A stretch of 36,432 nt of DNA from Rhodospirillales bacterium (GCA_026196105.1 JAPHRK010000043.1:1-36432); one strand, 5' to 3'. Shown: positions 22,410-32,256, numbered from the stretch's first letter. Notes: generated by a model not told the origin, from the sequence alone. Numbers and translations: made by a program.

Positions 22410-24656
22410 TTAGTGACGGGCTTTTCTTCTGCCTTTGTGTTTAAAGCGCCTCCCCTTAGAACGAGGGCTAGAACGGGTTTTTGCATACTGAAGAGTAATG
22501 TTCGAGCTCCCTTCTTCCTGGATTTCAAAAATGAGACTTCCAGAAATTGGTTCTGCTTCTAGAATACGGACTTCGACCTGATCACCGAGACGAAACTCCC
22601 GTCCAGTTCTGTCTCCAACCAAGCTATGGAGCTTTTCATCGTGATGATAAAAATCGTCAGGTAAAGTGCCAATAGGAACTAGGCCATCTCCCCCAGATTC
22701 ATTCAAAGTAACAAAAAGGCCGAATCTAGTTACACCATTGACCCGGCCCGTTACCGTTTCACCGATATGGTCGGCAAGATACAGAGCTGTATAACGATCA
22801 TTTGCATCTCGTTCAGCTACTTGGGCCCGGCGTTCAGTAATGGAGATATGTTCACCCATCTCGGTGAAATCTTTGTGGTCATCTTCTAATTTACCATCCC
22901 CCAAACCTAGCCCACGAATTAAAGCTCGGTGGACCAAAAGATCTGAATAACGGCGAATGGGAGAGGTGAAGTGGGCATATTTATTCAGTGCTAACCCGAA
23001 ATGGCCCAGATTTTCTGGGCTGTATATTGCCTGGGCCTGACTGCGCAGAATGACCTGACTAACTAATTGGGCCTGAGGTGTGTCGGCGACTTTCTCCAGA
23101 ATATGGTTAAAATGCTTTGGTAAAAGCACCCCTTTGGTCACCGTTAGCTCCATAGATTCCAAAAATTCTCGTAAGGCTTCGAGTTTCTCTGATGTAGGTT
23201 GGTCGTGAACTCGGTACATACACGGAAGTTTTTTGCGCTCCAATGTCTCTGCTGCCGCAACGTTGGCAGAGATCATGAATTCTTCGATGAGACGGTGGCT
23301 ATCGAGACGTTCGCGCAGGGCAATTTTTTCAATATTCCCCTCATCATCAAGAAGAATGCGCCGCTCTGGTAAATCAAGTTCCAGTACACCACGACGTTTG
23401 CGCCCGGCAAGAAGGGCATCGTATGCCCCGTAAAGAGGCTTGATGACGCCTTCGAGGATAGGAGCAGTAGTTCCGTCTGTTTGACCATCAAAAGCCGCCT
23501 GAGCCTGCTCATAGGTCAATCTAGCCGAGGAACGCATGATGCCTCGGACAAATTTATGGCGTTTTATCTTCCCTTGGGGGCCAATCCACATGTGGACGGC
23601 GAGGCAAGGGCGATCTTCATGGGGAACCAAAGAGCACCAACCGTTTGAGAGCGCTTCCGGTAGCATAGGGACAACCCGGTCAGGGAAGTAAACGGAATTT
23701 CCCCGTTTATAGGCTTCTTTATCCAGAGGGGTATTAGGGCGCACGTAGTAGGCGACGTCTGCAATCGCAATAATTACATGCCAACCGTTTTTATTGTTCT
23801 CGTCTGTATCAGGTTCGGCCCATACAGCATCATCAAAATCTCTAGCATCAGCTCCATCAATAGTCACAAGATCAATAGAACGAAGGTCTTCACGCTTATC
23901 CAGAGGGGCAGGGCCAGCATTTTGCGCGGCCTCAATAACATCTCGGGGGAATTCCAAGGGGATGTCATGGGTGTGGATCGCTATGAGGCTAACAGATTTC
24001 GGTTCACCCATCCTCCCTAGTTTCTCAACAATACGGGCTCTGCGCAAACCATACTGACGTCCGGGGAGTAGCTCCCCATGGACTAAATCCCCGCGTTCTG
24101 CTCCATTAGCCTCATTTGGTGGGACGAACATTTCATTTTTTTGTTTGCGATCGGTGGGAACGATACGTCCTTCGCCGTTTACTTGCATATAGACCCCCAA
24201 AATACGGGAAGGTGTATGCTCAATGCGGCGGATTGTTCGGGCCTCAAAGGTCGTTTTGCCCACTTGGTTTAACCGAGCGAGGACTCTATCTCCAACACCG
24301 ACGGCTCCTTTGCCTTTACGCTCAGGAAGGAGAAAGATACGGGGTGGTTCTTCCCTGGCCTCCCAACTAATGGGACGAGCTAAAAGCTCGCCATCATTAT
24401 CCATGCCTGTAACTTGTAATACCGTAACGGGAGGGAGCTGCCCTGGTTTGTTGAGGCGTTTGCCTCGCCCCTGACTTAAAAGTCCTTCGTCTTTCATTTC
24501 GCGAAGAACTTTTTTTAGGCGAGGGCGGTTGTTAACAGATATGTGAAAGGCTCGGGCGATTTCTCGCTTACTGATCTTTCCTTTGCCCTGCTCAATGAAC
24601 TCAAGAATTTGCCGTTTGCTCGGAAAATCAGGCGGTGTCTTGGTTTTTTTGGGCAA
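22410..24656 (-). CDS. rnr: Ribonuclease R
   Basis: A processive 3'-5' exoribonuclease that degrades structured RNA. It has 748 residues. An N-terminal winged-helix region (about 10-70) precedes cold-shock OB folds (about 75-230) and the RNB catalytic domain, with the magnesium-binding motif IDGADARDFDDA at 266-277 (D267, D273, D275, D276). A C-terminal S1 domain (GETVTGRVNGVTRFGLFVTL) and a basic tail ending GRRKARH follow. The start is TTG 24656, supported by GGGA 7 bases upstream and an in-frame stop just before. It follows topA by 26 bases on the same strand, a pairing typical of alphaproteobacteria. Confidence 0.97.
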   Translation of the reverse strand: MPKKTKTPPDFPSKRQILEFIEQGKGKISKREIARAFHISVNNRPRLKKVLREMKDEGLLSQGRGKRLNKPGQLPPVTVLQVTGMDNDGELLARPISWEAREEPPRIFLLPERKGKGAVGVGDRVLARLNQVGKTTFEARTIRRIEHTPSRILGVYMQVNGEGRIVPTDRKQKNEMFVPPNEANGAERGDLVHGELLPGRQYGLRRARIVEKLGRMGEPKSVSLIAIHTHDIPLEFPRDVIEAAQNAGPAPLDKREDLRSIDLVTIDGADARDFDDAVWAEPDTDENNKNGWHVIIAIADVAYYVRPNTPLDKEAYKRGNSVYFPDRVVPMLPEALSNGWCSLVPHEDRPCLAVHMWIGPQGKIKRHKFVRGIMRSSARLTYEQAQAAFDGQTDGTTAPILEGVIKPLYGAYDALLAGRKRRGVLELDLPERRILLDDEGNIEKIALRERLDSHRLIEEFMISANVAAAETLERKKLPCMYRVHDQPTSEKLEALREFLESMELTVTKGVLLPKHFNHILEKVADTPQAQLVSQVILRSQAQAIYSPENLGHFGLALNKYAHFTSPIRRYSDLLVHRALIRGLGLGDGKLEDDHKDFTEMGEHISITERRAQVAERDANDRYTALYLADHIGETVTGRVNGVTRFGLFVTLNESGGDGLVPIGTLPDDFYHHDEKLHSLVGDRTGREFRLGDQVEVRILEAEPISGSLIFEIQEEGSSNITLQYAKTRSSPRSKGRRFKHKGRRKARH

Positions 24657-24682
24657 ATCGGTTTCCCATATATAAAGTTAGA

Positions 24683-27301
24683 TTAGGCTTTTTTAGCCGG
24701 AGCCTTTTTTGTTGCCGGTTTTTTCTTAGCTGCAGGCTTTTTAGCCGGTGCTTTTTTCTTAGCTGGAGCCTTCTTTTTGGCTCCACCGCCTTTTGCCTTC
24801 AGAAGCTCTAAGGCTTTTTCAAAGGTGACATCTTCTTCGCTCAAACCTTTAGGGAGGTTAGCTTTAATTTTTCCATGTTGAACAAAGTGTCCCCAGCGTC
24901 CTTTGCGGACGGTTACAGGTTTTTTGTCCTTGTCGCCCAAGATCTTCGGAGGGGTCTTGCCACTTTCAGCAAACAACGTAACGGCCCGGTTTAAGCCGAC
25001 TGTTACGGGGTTGTCACCCTCTTTAAGAGAGAGGAACATGCCCTGCATGGTCAGGTAAGGACCAAACCTCCCAATGCCAGCTTTAATCATTTCACTTGAC
25101 TGCGGGTCTATTCCAACATCACGAGGGAGGGATAGCAGACCAAGAGCTTCCTCTAAGGTAAGGGCCATTGGGTCGAGACCGGGATAAAGAGAAGAGCGTT
25201 TCGGCTTGGTTTTTTTGATTTTTTTCTTGCCGCGAACTTCGACTTCTTCTTCTTCTTCCTCACCGAGTTGAACGTAGATACCATAAGGCCCACGACGAAC
25301 ACTAATCTCTTTGCCATTGTCAGGATGAACACCAAGAACCTTAGGTTTCTCAAGGCCACCTTCATCGGCTTTATTACCATTGGCTTCACCAGTAAGAGGT
25401 TTGGTAAATTTACATTCTGGGTAGTTGGAACAACCCGCAAAGGCGCCAAATTTACCAAGCTTCAGGTTAAGCCGTCCTTCGCTACATTCAGGGCAAGTGC
25501 GTGGGTCTTTACCGTCTTCACGCTCAGGGAAGAAGTGCGACCCAAGCTCTTCATCCAGTGCATTAATAACATCCGTAATACGAAGTTCTTTGGTGTCTTC
25601 AACAGATTTGCTGAAAGCATTCCAGAAGTCGCTAAGGACTTTTTTCCAGTCAAGCTGTCCGCGAGAAATCTCATCCAATTGGTCTTCAAGCTCAGCGGTG
25701 AAGTTATATTGGATGTAGCGGTCAAAGAAGTTATGCAGGAAGGTTGTTACTAAGCGCCCACGATCATCAGCGATGAAGCGGCGATTATCAAGACGCACGT
25801 ATTCACGATCTTGCAGAACCGAAATAATGCTTGCGTAGGTTGACGGGCGACCGATTCCAAGCTCTTCCATCTTCTTGACCAAGCTGGCCTCTGAGTACCG
25901 TGGAGGGGGTTGGGTAAAGTGCTGGTTTGGAGTGACTTCTTCTAAATGCAGAGCCATGCCTTCTTCAAGGTTAGGTAAACGGCGCTCTTTGTCGTCATCT
26001 TTCTTTTCGTCGCTGCCTTCTTGGTAAAGCTTCAAGAAACCATCAAAAACAATGACGGACCCTGTGGAGCGCAATACAGCACTGCCGCCTGTTGAGGTCA
26101 TGTCTACAGCAACTTGGTCCAGAGCAGCGCTTTCCATTTGGCTGGCAATTGTCCGTTTCCAAATGAGTTCGTAGAGGCGTTGTTGATCTGTATCAAGGTG
26201 ACGCGCCATTTGAGCAGGTTTGCGAGAAACGCCTGTGGGCCGTATCGCTTCGTGTGCTTCTTGCGCATTCTTTGCTTTAGTTTTGAATTCGCGAGGGTTG
26301 GTAGGTAGATAATCTCGTCCGTAATCTTCTTCAATTTGACTGCGAATGGACGAAACCGCCTCTGCTGCCAAATGGACAGAATCTGTCCGCATGTAAGTGA
26401 TTAAACCGACTGTTTCGCCTCCGAGATCAATACCTTCGTAAAGGCGCTGGGCCACCTGCATGGTTTTCTTTGAGCTGAAGTGCAGTTTGCGTGCAGCTTC
26501 CTGTTGAAGCGTAGAGGTCGTAAAGGGGGCTGTTGGATTCCGGCGTGATTTCTTACGTTCAACTTTGGTAACGGAAAAACCACCAGCTTTAACGACATTA
26601 ACCGCGTCATTAGCTGTTTGTTCGTTAGGGAGGTCGAATTTATTGAGCTTCTTGCCATTTAGTTGGGTTAGCTGTGCATCAAATGGAGTGCGATTTGTCG
26701 TGCTAAGGCCAGCTTTAACGCTCCAGTATTCTTGTGCTATAAATTTCTCAATTTCATCTTCCCGCTCACAAATCAAACGCAGAGATACAGACTGAACACG
26801 TCCGGCAGACCGAGCGCCAGGGAGTTTGCGCCACAAAACGGGGGAAAGGTTAAAGCCAACAAGATAGTCCAGGGCCCGACGCGCCAGATAAGCTTCAACA
26901 AGCTCAATGTTTAAGTCGCGGGGATTGGCAATGGCATCAAGAACGGCGTCTTTGGTGATCTCATGGAAGACCACCCGTTTCACTTCTTTATCCTTAAGAG
27001 CTTTCTTTTTGTTGAGCACTTCCAAGACATGCCAGGAGATAGCTTCCCCTTCACGATCCGGATCGGTTGCGAGATACAGTTTGTCGGCGCCCTTAACGGC
27101 TTTAGTGATTTCAGTGATGTGGGCCTTAGAGCGTCCGCCGATTTCCCATTCCATGGCGAAATCTTCTTCAGGGCGAACAGAACCATCTTTTGGAGGGAGG
27201 TCGCGAATATGCCCAAAGCTGGCGATCACGGTATAGTCACTACCGAGATACTTATTAATAGTCTTAGCCTTGGCTGGCGACTCAACGATTACGACGTTCA
27301 T
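24683..27301 (-). CDS. topA: DNA topoisomerase I
   Basis: A type IA topoisomerase that relaxes negative supercoils. It has 872 residues. The N-terminal TOPRIM domain starts VVIVESPAKAKTI, with the DPDREGEA acidic motif near 80-87. The active-site Tyr is Y303 in LITYMRTDS. One C4 zinc-ribbon follows (CPECSEGRLN and CSNYPEC). The C-terminal repeats end in a long Lys/Ala/Pro tail (about 838-872) that resembles histone H1-like tails and probably binds DNA nonspecifically. It lies between dprA and rnr on the same strand. Confidence 0.99.
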   Translation of the reverse strand: MNVVIVESPAKAKTINKYLGSDYTVIASFGHIRDLPPKDGSVRPEEDFAMEWEIGGRSKAHITEITKAVKGADKLYLATDPDREGEAISWHVLEVLNKKKALKDKEVKRVVFHEITKDAVLDAIANPRDLNIELVEAYLARRALDYLVGFNLSPVLWRKLPGARSAGRVQSVSLRLICEREDEIEKFIAQEYWSVKAGLSTTNRTPFDAQLTQLNGKKLNKFDLPNEQTANDAVNVVKAGGFSVTKVERKKSRRNPTAPFTTSTLQQEAARKLHFSSKKTMQVAQRLYEGIDLGGETVGLITYMRTDSVHLAAEAVSSIRSQIEEDYGRDYLPTNPREFKTKAKNAQEAHEAIRPTGVSRKPAQMARHLDTDQQRLYELIWKRTIASQMESAALDQVAVDMTSTGGSAVLRSTGSVIVFDGFLKLYQEGSDEKKDDDKERRLPNLEEGMALHLEEVTPNQHFTQPPPRYSEASLVKKMEELGIGRPSTYASIISVLQDREYVRLDNRRFIADDRGRLVTTFLHNFFDRYIQYNFTAELEDQLDEISRGQLDWKKVLSDFWNAFSKSVEDTKELRITDVINALDEELGSHFFPEREDGKDPRTCPECSEGRLNLKLGKFGAFAGCSNYPECKFTKPLTGEANGNKADEGGLEKPKVLGVHPDNGKEISVRRGPYGIYVQLGEEEEEEVEVRGKKKIKKTKPKRSSLYPGLDPMALTLEEALGLLSLPRDVGIDPQSSEMIKAGIGRFGPYLTMQGMFLSLKEGDNPVTVGLNRAVTLFAESGKTPPKILGDKDKKPVTVRKGRWGHFVQHGKIKANLPKGLSEEDVTFEKALELLKAKGGGAKKKAPAKKKAPAKKPAAKKKPATKKAPAKKA

Positions 27302-27358
27302 ATGGCCCCGCTACGCTGCTGTACTACAGCGATATAGTTCAATTTAAGGTTCCTGAAG

Positions 27359-28498
27359 CTAGAGCCTCTTTAAAGAAACTTTATTTCCAGGGTGCCTTTC
27401 AAGCCGACCTGCAAGCTCTAATTCAAGCAAGGCAGTTGCGATGTCAGCAGTGGAGGATTGGCATTGACGGATCAATTCGTCAACGGCTATTGGCGCTGTA
27501 GTAAGAGATTTCTCAATCTCAGATGCTGTTACGCCACTCTCCCCCGGCGCGGCTTTTTGACGCTGTTCGCCAGTAAAAGCAACGGTTTTTTTTGTTTTAA
27601 CTGGACTTAGTTCAAAAGTTGAGGAGGGATTTTCCCAGTTATTGCTCAAATTATCCAAGACATCATCGGCCTTCTCAACCAGGATTGCCCCTTGACGAAT
27701 AAGGTGATTTCCCCCTTGAGAACGAGGATCGCCAGGCCAACCAGGAACGGCAAAAACATCACGCCCCTGCTCTAAGGCTAGGCGAGCCGTAATTAATGAG
27801 CCTGAGCGTGGATTTGCCTCCACAATCAAGGTGCCTTGAGAAAGGCCTGAGATGATTCTATTGCGTTTTGGAAAATGTTTGGCTTGGGGATGAAGGCCAA
27901 AAGGCATTTCAGAAACGATGGCCCCCGACTCCGATATAGCCTGATATAGTTTTTCATTTTCTTTGGGGTAGATAATGTCAATTCCCCCAGCAATTACGGC
28001 TATAGTTCCTGTGTTGAGCGAACCGCTATGGGCTTCCATATCAATACCCCGAGCTAAACCTGAAACGACAGATAGGCCTCTTTCTCCGAGGTCATGGGCA
28101 ATCTTTCGGGCAAAAATTCTACCGTTCGCTGAAGCATTTCTTGAGCCAACAACGGCAATGCTGGCTTGATTTAGCTGTTCCGGGTGACCCAAAATAGTGA
28201 TGACGGGAGGTGGGTCGGCTATTTGGGCCAAGGCCTGAGGGTATTCAGGCTCCATTAAGGTAAGGACACGAGCTCCAAATCGTTCGGTCTTTTCTAATTC
28301 ATTTTCAGCATCACCAAGCGAAACTGGGATGGTTTTTCCAGAAGTCATTGCTGGAAGCTCAGTTATGGCTTGAGCAATAGAACCGAAGTTTTCCAGAAGC
28401 TTGAAAAAGGTTATGGGACCAACGTTGGGAGTACGAATCAGGCGTATCCAGTTGAGTTTCTCAGCGGTCGTAAATTTCTTAACGCTGAGACCTTCCAT
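27359..28498 (-). CDS. dprA: DNA-processing protein DprA
   Basis: Binds incoming single-stranded DNA and loads RecA during natural transformation; it is also widely conserved in species not known to be competent. The protein has 379 residues: an N-terminal SAM-like helical region, the Rossmann-fold core with VGSRNASANGR, SGLARGIDMEAH and GTIAVIAGGIDIIYP, and a C-terminal winged-helix domain (about 315-379). It starts 6 bases after plsY and is followed by topA, the standard alphaproteobacterial order. No com genes lie in the window. Confidence 0.97.
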   Translation of the reverse strand: MEGLSVKKFTTAEKLNWIRLIRTPNVGPITFFKLLENFGSIAQAITELPAMTSGKTIPVSLGDAENELEKTERFGARVLTLMEPEYPQALAQIADPPPVITILGHPEQLNQASIAVVGSRNASANGRIFARKIAHDLGERGLSVVSGLARGIDMEAHSGSLNTGTIAVIAGGIDIIYPKENEKLYQAISESGAIVSEMPFGLHPQAKHFPKRNRIISGLSQGTLIVEANPRSGSLITARLALEQGRDVFAVPGWPGDPRSQGGNHLIRQGAILVEKADDVLDNLSNNWENPSSTFELSPVKTKKTVAFTGEQRQKAAPGESGVTASEIEKSLTTAPIAVDELIRQCQSSTADIATALLELELAGRLERHPGNKVSLKRL

Positions 28499-28504
28499 GG
28501 AATG

Positions 28505-29104
28505 TTACCCCTCTTTTTTCTTCCCGATCTTAGGTTCCTCGCCTTTAATAAGGCGGCCGATATTTTGATGGTGGCGACCAATTCCCAATAGTGCGAGCAG
28601 GGCAATGATGATCGCTGCATTCAAGTCTATGATGTAATAGGTGTATATGGGCGCTATTGAAAAAGCAATGATTGCAGCCAGTGAGGAATAACGGAAGACC
28701 AATGCACTAGCAAGCCATGTCAGGCAACTGAGAAGGCCGACCTGCCAGGAGAGCGCCAGCATGACACCGAGTGTGGTTGCAACACCTTTACCCCCCTTGA
28801 ACTTGAGCCAAATTGGGAAGTTATGACCAAGTACCGAAAAAAGCCCAGCGATGAGAGCAAGGTCGAAGCTCCAATACATGGCTATAAAAACTGCAATGGC
28901 CCCTTTGCCTCCATCAAGAAGTAAGGTTGCAAGTGCCAGAGGCTTGTTACCAGTGCGTAAAACATTGGTGGCGCCAATATTGCCTGACCCGATATCGCGA
29001 ACATCACCTAAACCAGCCAGACGAGTGAGAACCAGCCCAAAGGGAACTGAGCCTAGTAAATAGCCCAATAAAGCTGTCAACCCATGGTTTAAGGTAAATT
29101 CCAT
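28505..29104 (-). CDS. plsY: Acyl-phosphate:glycerol-3-phosphate acyltransferase
   Basis: An integral inner-membrane enzyme that makes lysophosphatidic acid from acyl-phosphate and glycerol-3-phosphate, the first step of phospholipid synthesis in the PlsX/PlsY route. It has 199 residues with several hydrophobic helices. The conserved motifs are present: GSGNIGATNVLR (39-50), LLLDGGKG (61-68) and KFKGGKGVAT (101-110). It starts 3 bases after the dihydroorotase-like gene and ends 6 bases before dprA, so it is clearly part of one operon. Confidence 0.97.
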   Translation of the reverse strand: MEFTLNHGLTALLGYLLGSVPFGLVLTRLAGLGDVRDIGSGNIGATNVLRTGNKPLALATLLLDGGKGAIAVFIAMYWSFDLALIAGLFSVLGHNFPIWLKFKGGKGVATTLGVMLALSWQVGLLSCLTWLASALVFRYSSLAAIIAFSIAPIYTYYIIDLNAAIIIALLALLGIGRHHQNIGRLIKGEEPKIGKKKEG

Positions 29105-29107
29105 GAA

Positions 29108-30409
29108 TTAGTTATCCAACTCAAAGACCGTGCGGCCATCGACAATTGTGCGTAGCACTCGGCCTTGAACAGGACGGCCATCAAATGGAGAGTTTTTAGA
29201 TTTACTGGCAAAGTTGTCCGGCTCAATCTTCCAGCCGATATCAGGATTAAAAATTGTTAAATCAGCGGCTGCCCCTTTTACCAACCGACCGGCAGGTAGG
29301 TTGAGTATATCCGCAGGATCACAGGTGATTTTCTTAATAACCTGTAAAAGATCCATCTCACCGGTATGATAAAGATTAAGCGAAATGGGCAAGAGAGTTT
29401 CTAAGCCAACACCGCCAAAGGCTGCTTGGGCAAAGGGCAGGCGTTTTGCGTCTTCGTCTTGTGGATCATGGTCGCTGGCGATGGCTGATATAGTACCGTC
29501 TTTGATCCCTTCTATTATCGCTATTCTGTCTGCTTCCAGCCTTAATGGAGGGGAGAGTTTGCAGAAAGTCCTGTACTCACCAACGGATAACTCATTGAGC
29601 GAGAAGTAGGGTGGCGCTGTGTCACAGGTGACCTGTACGCCCCGTTCTTTGCCTTTGCGAATGATGTGAAGACTATCGGCTGTTGAGATATGAGCGAAGT
29701 GGATTCGTCCCCCTACAGCTTCTGCCAACCGAATATCACGGGCAACAATGATCACTTCTGCTTCTGCTGGGATACCTGGGAGTCCTAAGCGAGTGGCTGT
29801 TTCGCCCCCATTCATAGCGCCGTCTTCGGCAAGGCTAGGTTCTTCAGCGTGTTGGACCACCAAAAGGTTGAAATTTTTGGCATAACCTAAAGCACGGCGC
29901 ATCGTTTTAGCGTTGCTGACGGTTTTTACCCCATCAGTAAAGGCAACAGCTCCAGCTTCTGAGAGCATACCCATTTCGGCAAGTTCTTTGCCTTCAAGAC
30001 CTTTGGTAACGGCCCCATAGGAGAATACTTTCGCTAAGCCTATCTTGCGGGCGCGGCGAGCAATGAATTCAAGGACGGAAGTATCGTCGATTACTGGGTT
30101 AGTATTGGGCAAACAGGCCATGGTGGTGACACCACCGGCTACGGCAGTGGCTCCAGCAGAGGCTAATGTCCCTTTGTGCTCTTCGCCGGGTTCGCGTAAT
30201 TGAACACGCATATCAACAAAGCCAGGAGCTAAGCAGTTCCCACTACAGTCGATAACCTCAGCCCCATCTGGTACACCGTCTTTGAAAAGGTCAGCGCCAA
30301 AATCGAGGATGGTTTTACCTTCAGTTAACACACCACCAGGTCTGTCCAGGTCTGTTGCTGGGTCTAGGAGACGGGCGTTGGTATAAGCGATAAGTTTACC
30401 AGTCATCAT
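29108..30409 (-). CDS. pyrC: Dihydroorotase-like protein (PyrC'/PyrX type), probably non-catalytic
   Basis: 433 residues of the class I dihydroorotase fold. The N-terminal metal-binding motif, normally D-x-H-x-H-L-R-(E/D)-P-G, reads [10 protein letters not shown] here, with R68 and Q70 in place of both His ligands. The later TPHH-type segment reads TAPPYF. Other ligand positions look kept: D159, H187, H240 and D313 (SDHDPQ). In Pseudomonas such an inactive homologue beside pyrB is a structural partner of aspartate transcarbamoylase, and that is the likely role here. It overlaps the end of pyrB by 4 bases. An active dihydroorotase should be encoded elsewhere in the genome. Confidence 0.9.
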   Translation of the reverse strand: MMTGKLIAYTNARLLDPATDLDRPGGVLTEGKTILDFGADLFKDGVPDGAEVIDCSGNCLAPGFVDMRVQLREPGEEHKGTLASAGATAVAGGVTTMACLPNTNPVIDDTSVLEFIARRARKIGLAKVFSYGAVTKGLEGKELAEMGMLSEAGAVAFTDGVKTVSNAKTMRRALGYAKNFNLLVVQHAEEPSLAEDGAMNGGETATRLGLPGIPAEAEVIIVARDIRLAEAVGGRIHFAHISTADSLHIIRKGKERGVQVTCDTAPPYFSLNELSVGEYRTFCKLSPPLRLEADRIAIIEGIKDGTISAIASDHDPQDEDAKRLPFAQAAFGGVGLETLLPISLNLYHTGEMDLLQVIKKITCDPADILNLPAGRLVKGAAADLTIFNPDIGWKIEPDNFASKSKNSPFDGRPVQGRVLRTIVDGRTVFELDN

Positions 30410-31368
30410 GCGCCTCCCTGTCCTGGTTGATCTAAATTACCGATTAATTTTTCCAGGCAAGCCATGCGAACGGCAACGCCGAGTTCCACCTGTTGGCGGA
30501 TCAAGCTGCGGTCCAGGTCATCGGCGACAGTAGAGTCGATCTCTACGCCTCGGTTCATAGGGCCCGGGTGCATGATTAAGGCATCAGGCTTGGCGTTGGA
30601 TAGTTTTTCATAATCCAGGCCATAGAAGTGGAAAAACTCACGAACTGAAGGGAGGTAATTACCCTGCATACGCTCTTGTTGGATACGCAACATCATCACG
30701 ATATCGCAGCCTTTGAGACCTTCGCGCATGTCATGGAAGACTTCAGTTCCCATTTCACGAACACCGCTTGGGATAAGGGTTCTAGGCGCGATCAGGCGCA
30801 CATGGGCACCCATGATATTGAGCAAATGAATGTTAGAACGTGCTACCCGGCTATGTTGAATGTCACCACAGATGGCGACTTTTAAACCGCCGAGGCGACC
30901 TTTGCTGCGGCGAATAGTCAGGGCGTCAAGAAGAGCCTGGGTGGGGTGCTCATGATAACCATCTCCTGCGTTAATGACGGCTCCGTTGACCTTCTCTGAA
31001 AGTAATTGAACTGCGCCACTATCTCCATGACGAACCACCATGAGGTCTGGGTGCATAGCGTTCAGGGTCATCGCTGTATCAATCAAGGTCTCGCCTTTTT
31101 TGATTGAGCTGGTAGAAACCGACATATTAATCGTATCCGCCCCAAGTCGCTTTGCCGCCAATTCAAAAGAAGTGCGGGTCCGGGTTGAGTTTTCAAAGAA
31201 GAGATTAATGACAGTTCGGCCCCGAAGTTTATCAAACTTTTTATTGGGACTACGGTTGCTCTCTACGTAGGTATCGGCGAGGTCCAGGAGTTCTGATATC
31301 TCCGGGGGCTCAAGCCCTGCAATGCCTAAGAGATGCTTGCGAGTAAAGTACTGAATTTTAACCCCCAT
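30406..31368 (-). CDS. pyrB: Aspartate carbamoyltransferase catalytic subunit
   Basis: Makes N-carbamoyl-aspartate from aspartate and carbamoyl phosphate, the first committed step of pyrimidine synthesis. It has 320 residues. The carbamoyl-phosphate loop STRTRTS is at 61-67, the SSIKKGET loop follows at about 87-94, and HPTQ is at 141-144; [11 protein letters not shown] closes the active site. The gene overlaps the dihydroorotase-like gene by 4 bases (ATGA), matching the pyrBC' arrangement in which the two proteins form one complex. No pyrI regulatory subunit is present. A strong promoter lies about 26 bases upstream with no attenuator-like leader. Confidence 0.98.
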   Translation of the reverse strand: MGVKIQYFTRKHLLGIAGLEPPEISELLDLADTYVESNRSPNKKFDKLRGRTVINLFFENSTRTRTSFELAAKRLGADTINMSVSTSSIKKGETLIDTAMTLNAMHPDLMVVRHGDSGAVQLLSEKVNGAVINAGDGYHEHPTQALLDALTIRRSKGRLGGLKVAICGDIQHSRVARSNIHLLNIMGAHVRLIAPRTLIPSGVREMGTEVFHDMREGLKGCDIVMMLRIQQERMQGNYLPSVREFFHFYGLDYEKLSNAKPDALIMHPGPMNRGVEIDSTVADDLDRSLIRQQVELGVAVRMACLEKLIGNLDQPGQGGA

Positions 31369-31393
31369 TCAACGCACCAAATTTCAGGTTCGC

Positions 31394-31422
31394 ATTATAC
31401 GCCTGTGGTTATCAGGGGGCAA
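31394..31422 (-). promoter_or_regulatory. Promoter of the pyrB operon
   Basis: On the minus strand -35 TTGCCC (31417-31422), 17 bases, and a perfect -10 TATAAT (31394-31399), giving a start near 31387 and a leader of only about 20 bases. The spacer contains an inverted repeat CCTG-N7-CAGG (31402-31416) that could be a repressor site. The short leader rules out a pyrimidine attenuator of the enteric type. Confidence 0.75.
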
Positions 31423-31483
31423 GCATGGGAGCAAAGAGAGCTGTGGGAAACTCGCTTTATTAAAAGGTGGTATCAATTTTTTT

Positions 31484-32146
31484 TTAGTAGTCAGAATTCG
31501 TAGGTGTTGGTGGCGTATTGCTGGCTTCAGTTGGAGGACGAACCGTGTCCAAGGCGCGTTTGACTTTTTCGGAAGACCATTTTTTGGGCGGTGAGGGTGT
31601 TTGGTTGGGGGATTTGACCGTGGTGCCAAATCCAACTTGTGAGATTTCAACTCGTCCCGCAGCGTTTTCTACATATATGCCTTTACCGTTTAACAAGGCA
31701 AAATTGTAATCTCCATCAAGGCGCCCACCCCAGAAATCCGTGCCCCGTATGCCGATTGTTGCTACAGGTGTTCTGAGCGAGAATTCTCGCCCTTCAACCC
31801 CTTTAAGGGCGCCACTAATCATACGGAAGGCCCCTCGGGTTAAATTAAGTGATGCGTTGCCTTGGTCATCTTCGAAAGTGTAATCCTCAATAACGATAGA
31901 GGATTCAGCACCCAATGTTAGGGTTGCTCCATCTTTCATGGACAGCTCTACTAGAGCCCCTACTTTGGTGACGAGATTATCCTGAATAAATACGGGGTCG
32001 TTGACTCCTAACGTGCGTGTGCCACTTGTGCTTACGGAGCTGACCTCACCAGTGACTTTAGAAACTGTCCCGGCAATTGTCTCCCCAAAAGCAGGTGATA
32101 AAAATGTAATAAAGATAAAAAATACAGAAATTATGAAACGTTGCAT
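31484..32146 (-). CDS. Exported FecR-domain protein
   Basis: 220 residues. A Sec signal peptide (about 1-21, ending PAFGE) is followed by a FecR-type beta domain (about 25-165). Recognisable segments are VSKVTGEVSSVS, VFIQDNLVTKVGALVELSMKDGATLTLG, and LRTPVATIGIRGTDFW, the last being the most conserved part of the family. A Pro/Ser/Thr-rich tail ends the protein. Unlike the sigma-regulator FecR, there is no cytoplasmic anti-sigma domain and no sigma factor neighbour, so it is a free periplasmic FecR-domain protein of unknown binding partner. It has its own promoter with a palindromic spacer. Confidence 0.9.
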   Translation of the reverse strand: MQRFIISVFFIFITFLSPAFGETIAGTVSKVTGEVSSVSTSGTRTLGVNDPVFIQDNLVTKVGALVELSMKDGATLTLGAESSIVIEDYTFEDDQGNASLNLTRGAFRMISGALKGVEGREFSLRTPVATIGIRGTDFWGGRLDGDYNFALLNGKGIYVENAAGRVEISQVGFGTTVKSPNQTPSPPKKWSSEKVKRALDTVRPPTEASNTPPTPTNSDY

Positions 32147-32227
32147 CTAGATCATCTCGTGTAAAAGGGAATTGGGACAGGCTTTGAAGTTAGTAAGTGA
32201 TATATCAATAACAATTTCCCGTGGCTG

Positions 32228-32256
32228 ACTATATATTTATGCCATAAATGGTTCAA
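32228..32256 (-). promoter_or_regulatory. Promoter and operator of the FecR-domain gene
   Basis: On the minus strand -35 TTGAAC (32251-32256), 17 bases, and -10 TATAGT (32228-32233). The spacer is almost filled by a perfect inverted repeat, ATTTATG-C-CATAAAT (32235-32249), a good position for a repressor. The leader to the start codon is about 75 bases and includes a second palindrome, TGATATATCA (32198-32207). Confidence 0.55.

Noticed and set aside
24683-24800. Lys/Ala/Pro repeats at the end of topA as an independent repeat element
   Set aside because: The repetition follows codon structure of an in-frame basic tail that is common in alphaproteobacterial topoisomerase I.
25268-25753. Open frame of 161 codons on the plus strand inside topA
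   Set aside because: It is antisense to strongly conserved topA sequence, including the zinc-ribbon region. Its composition is that of a shadow frame and it has no ribosome-binding site.
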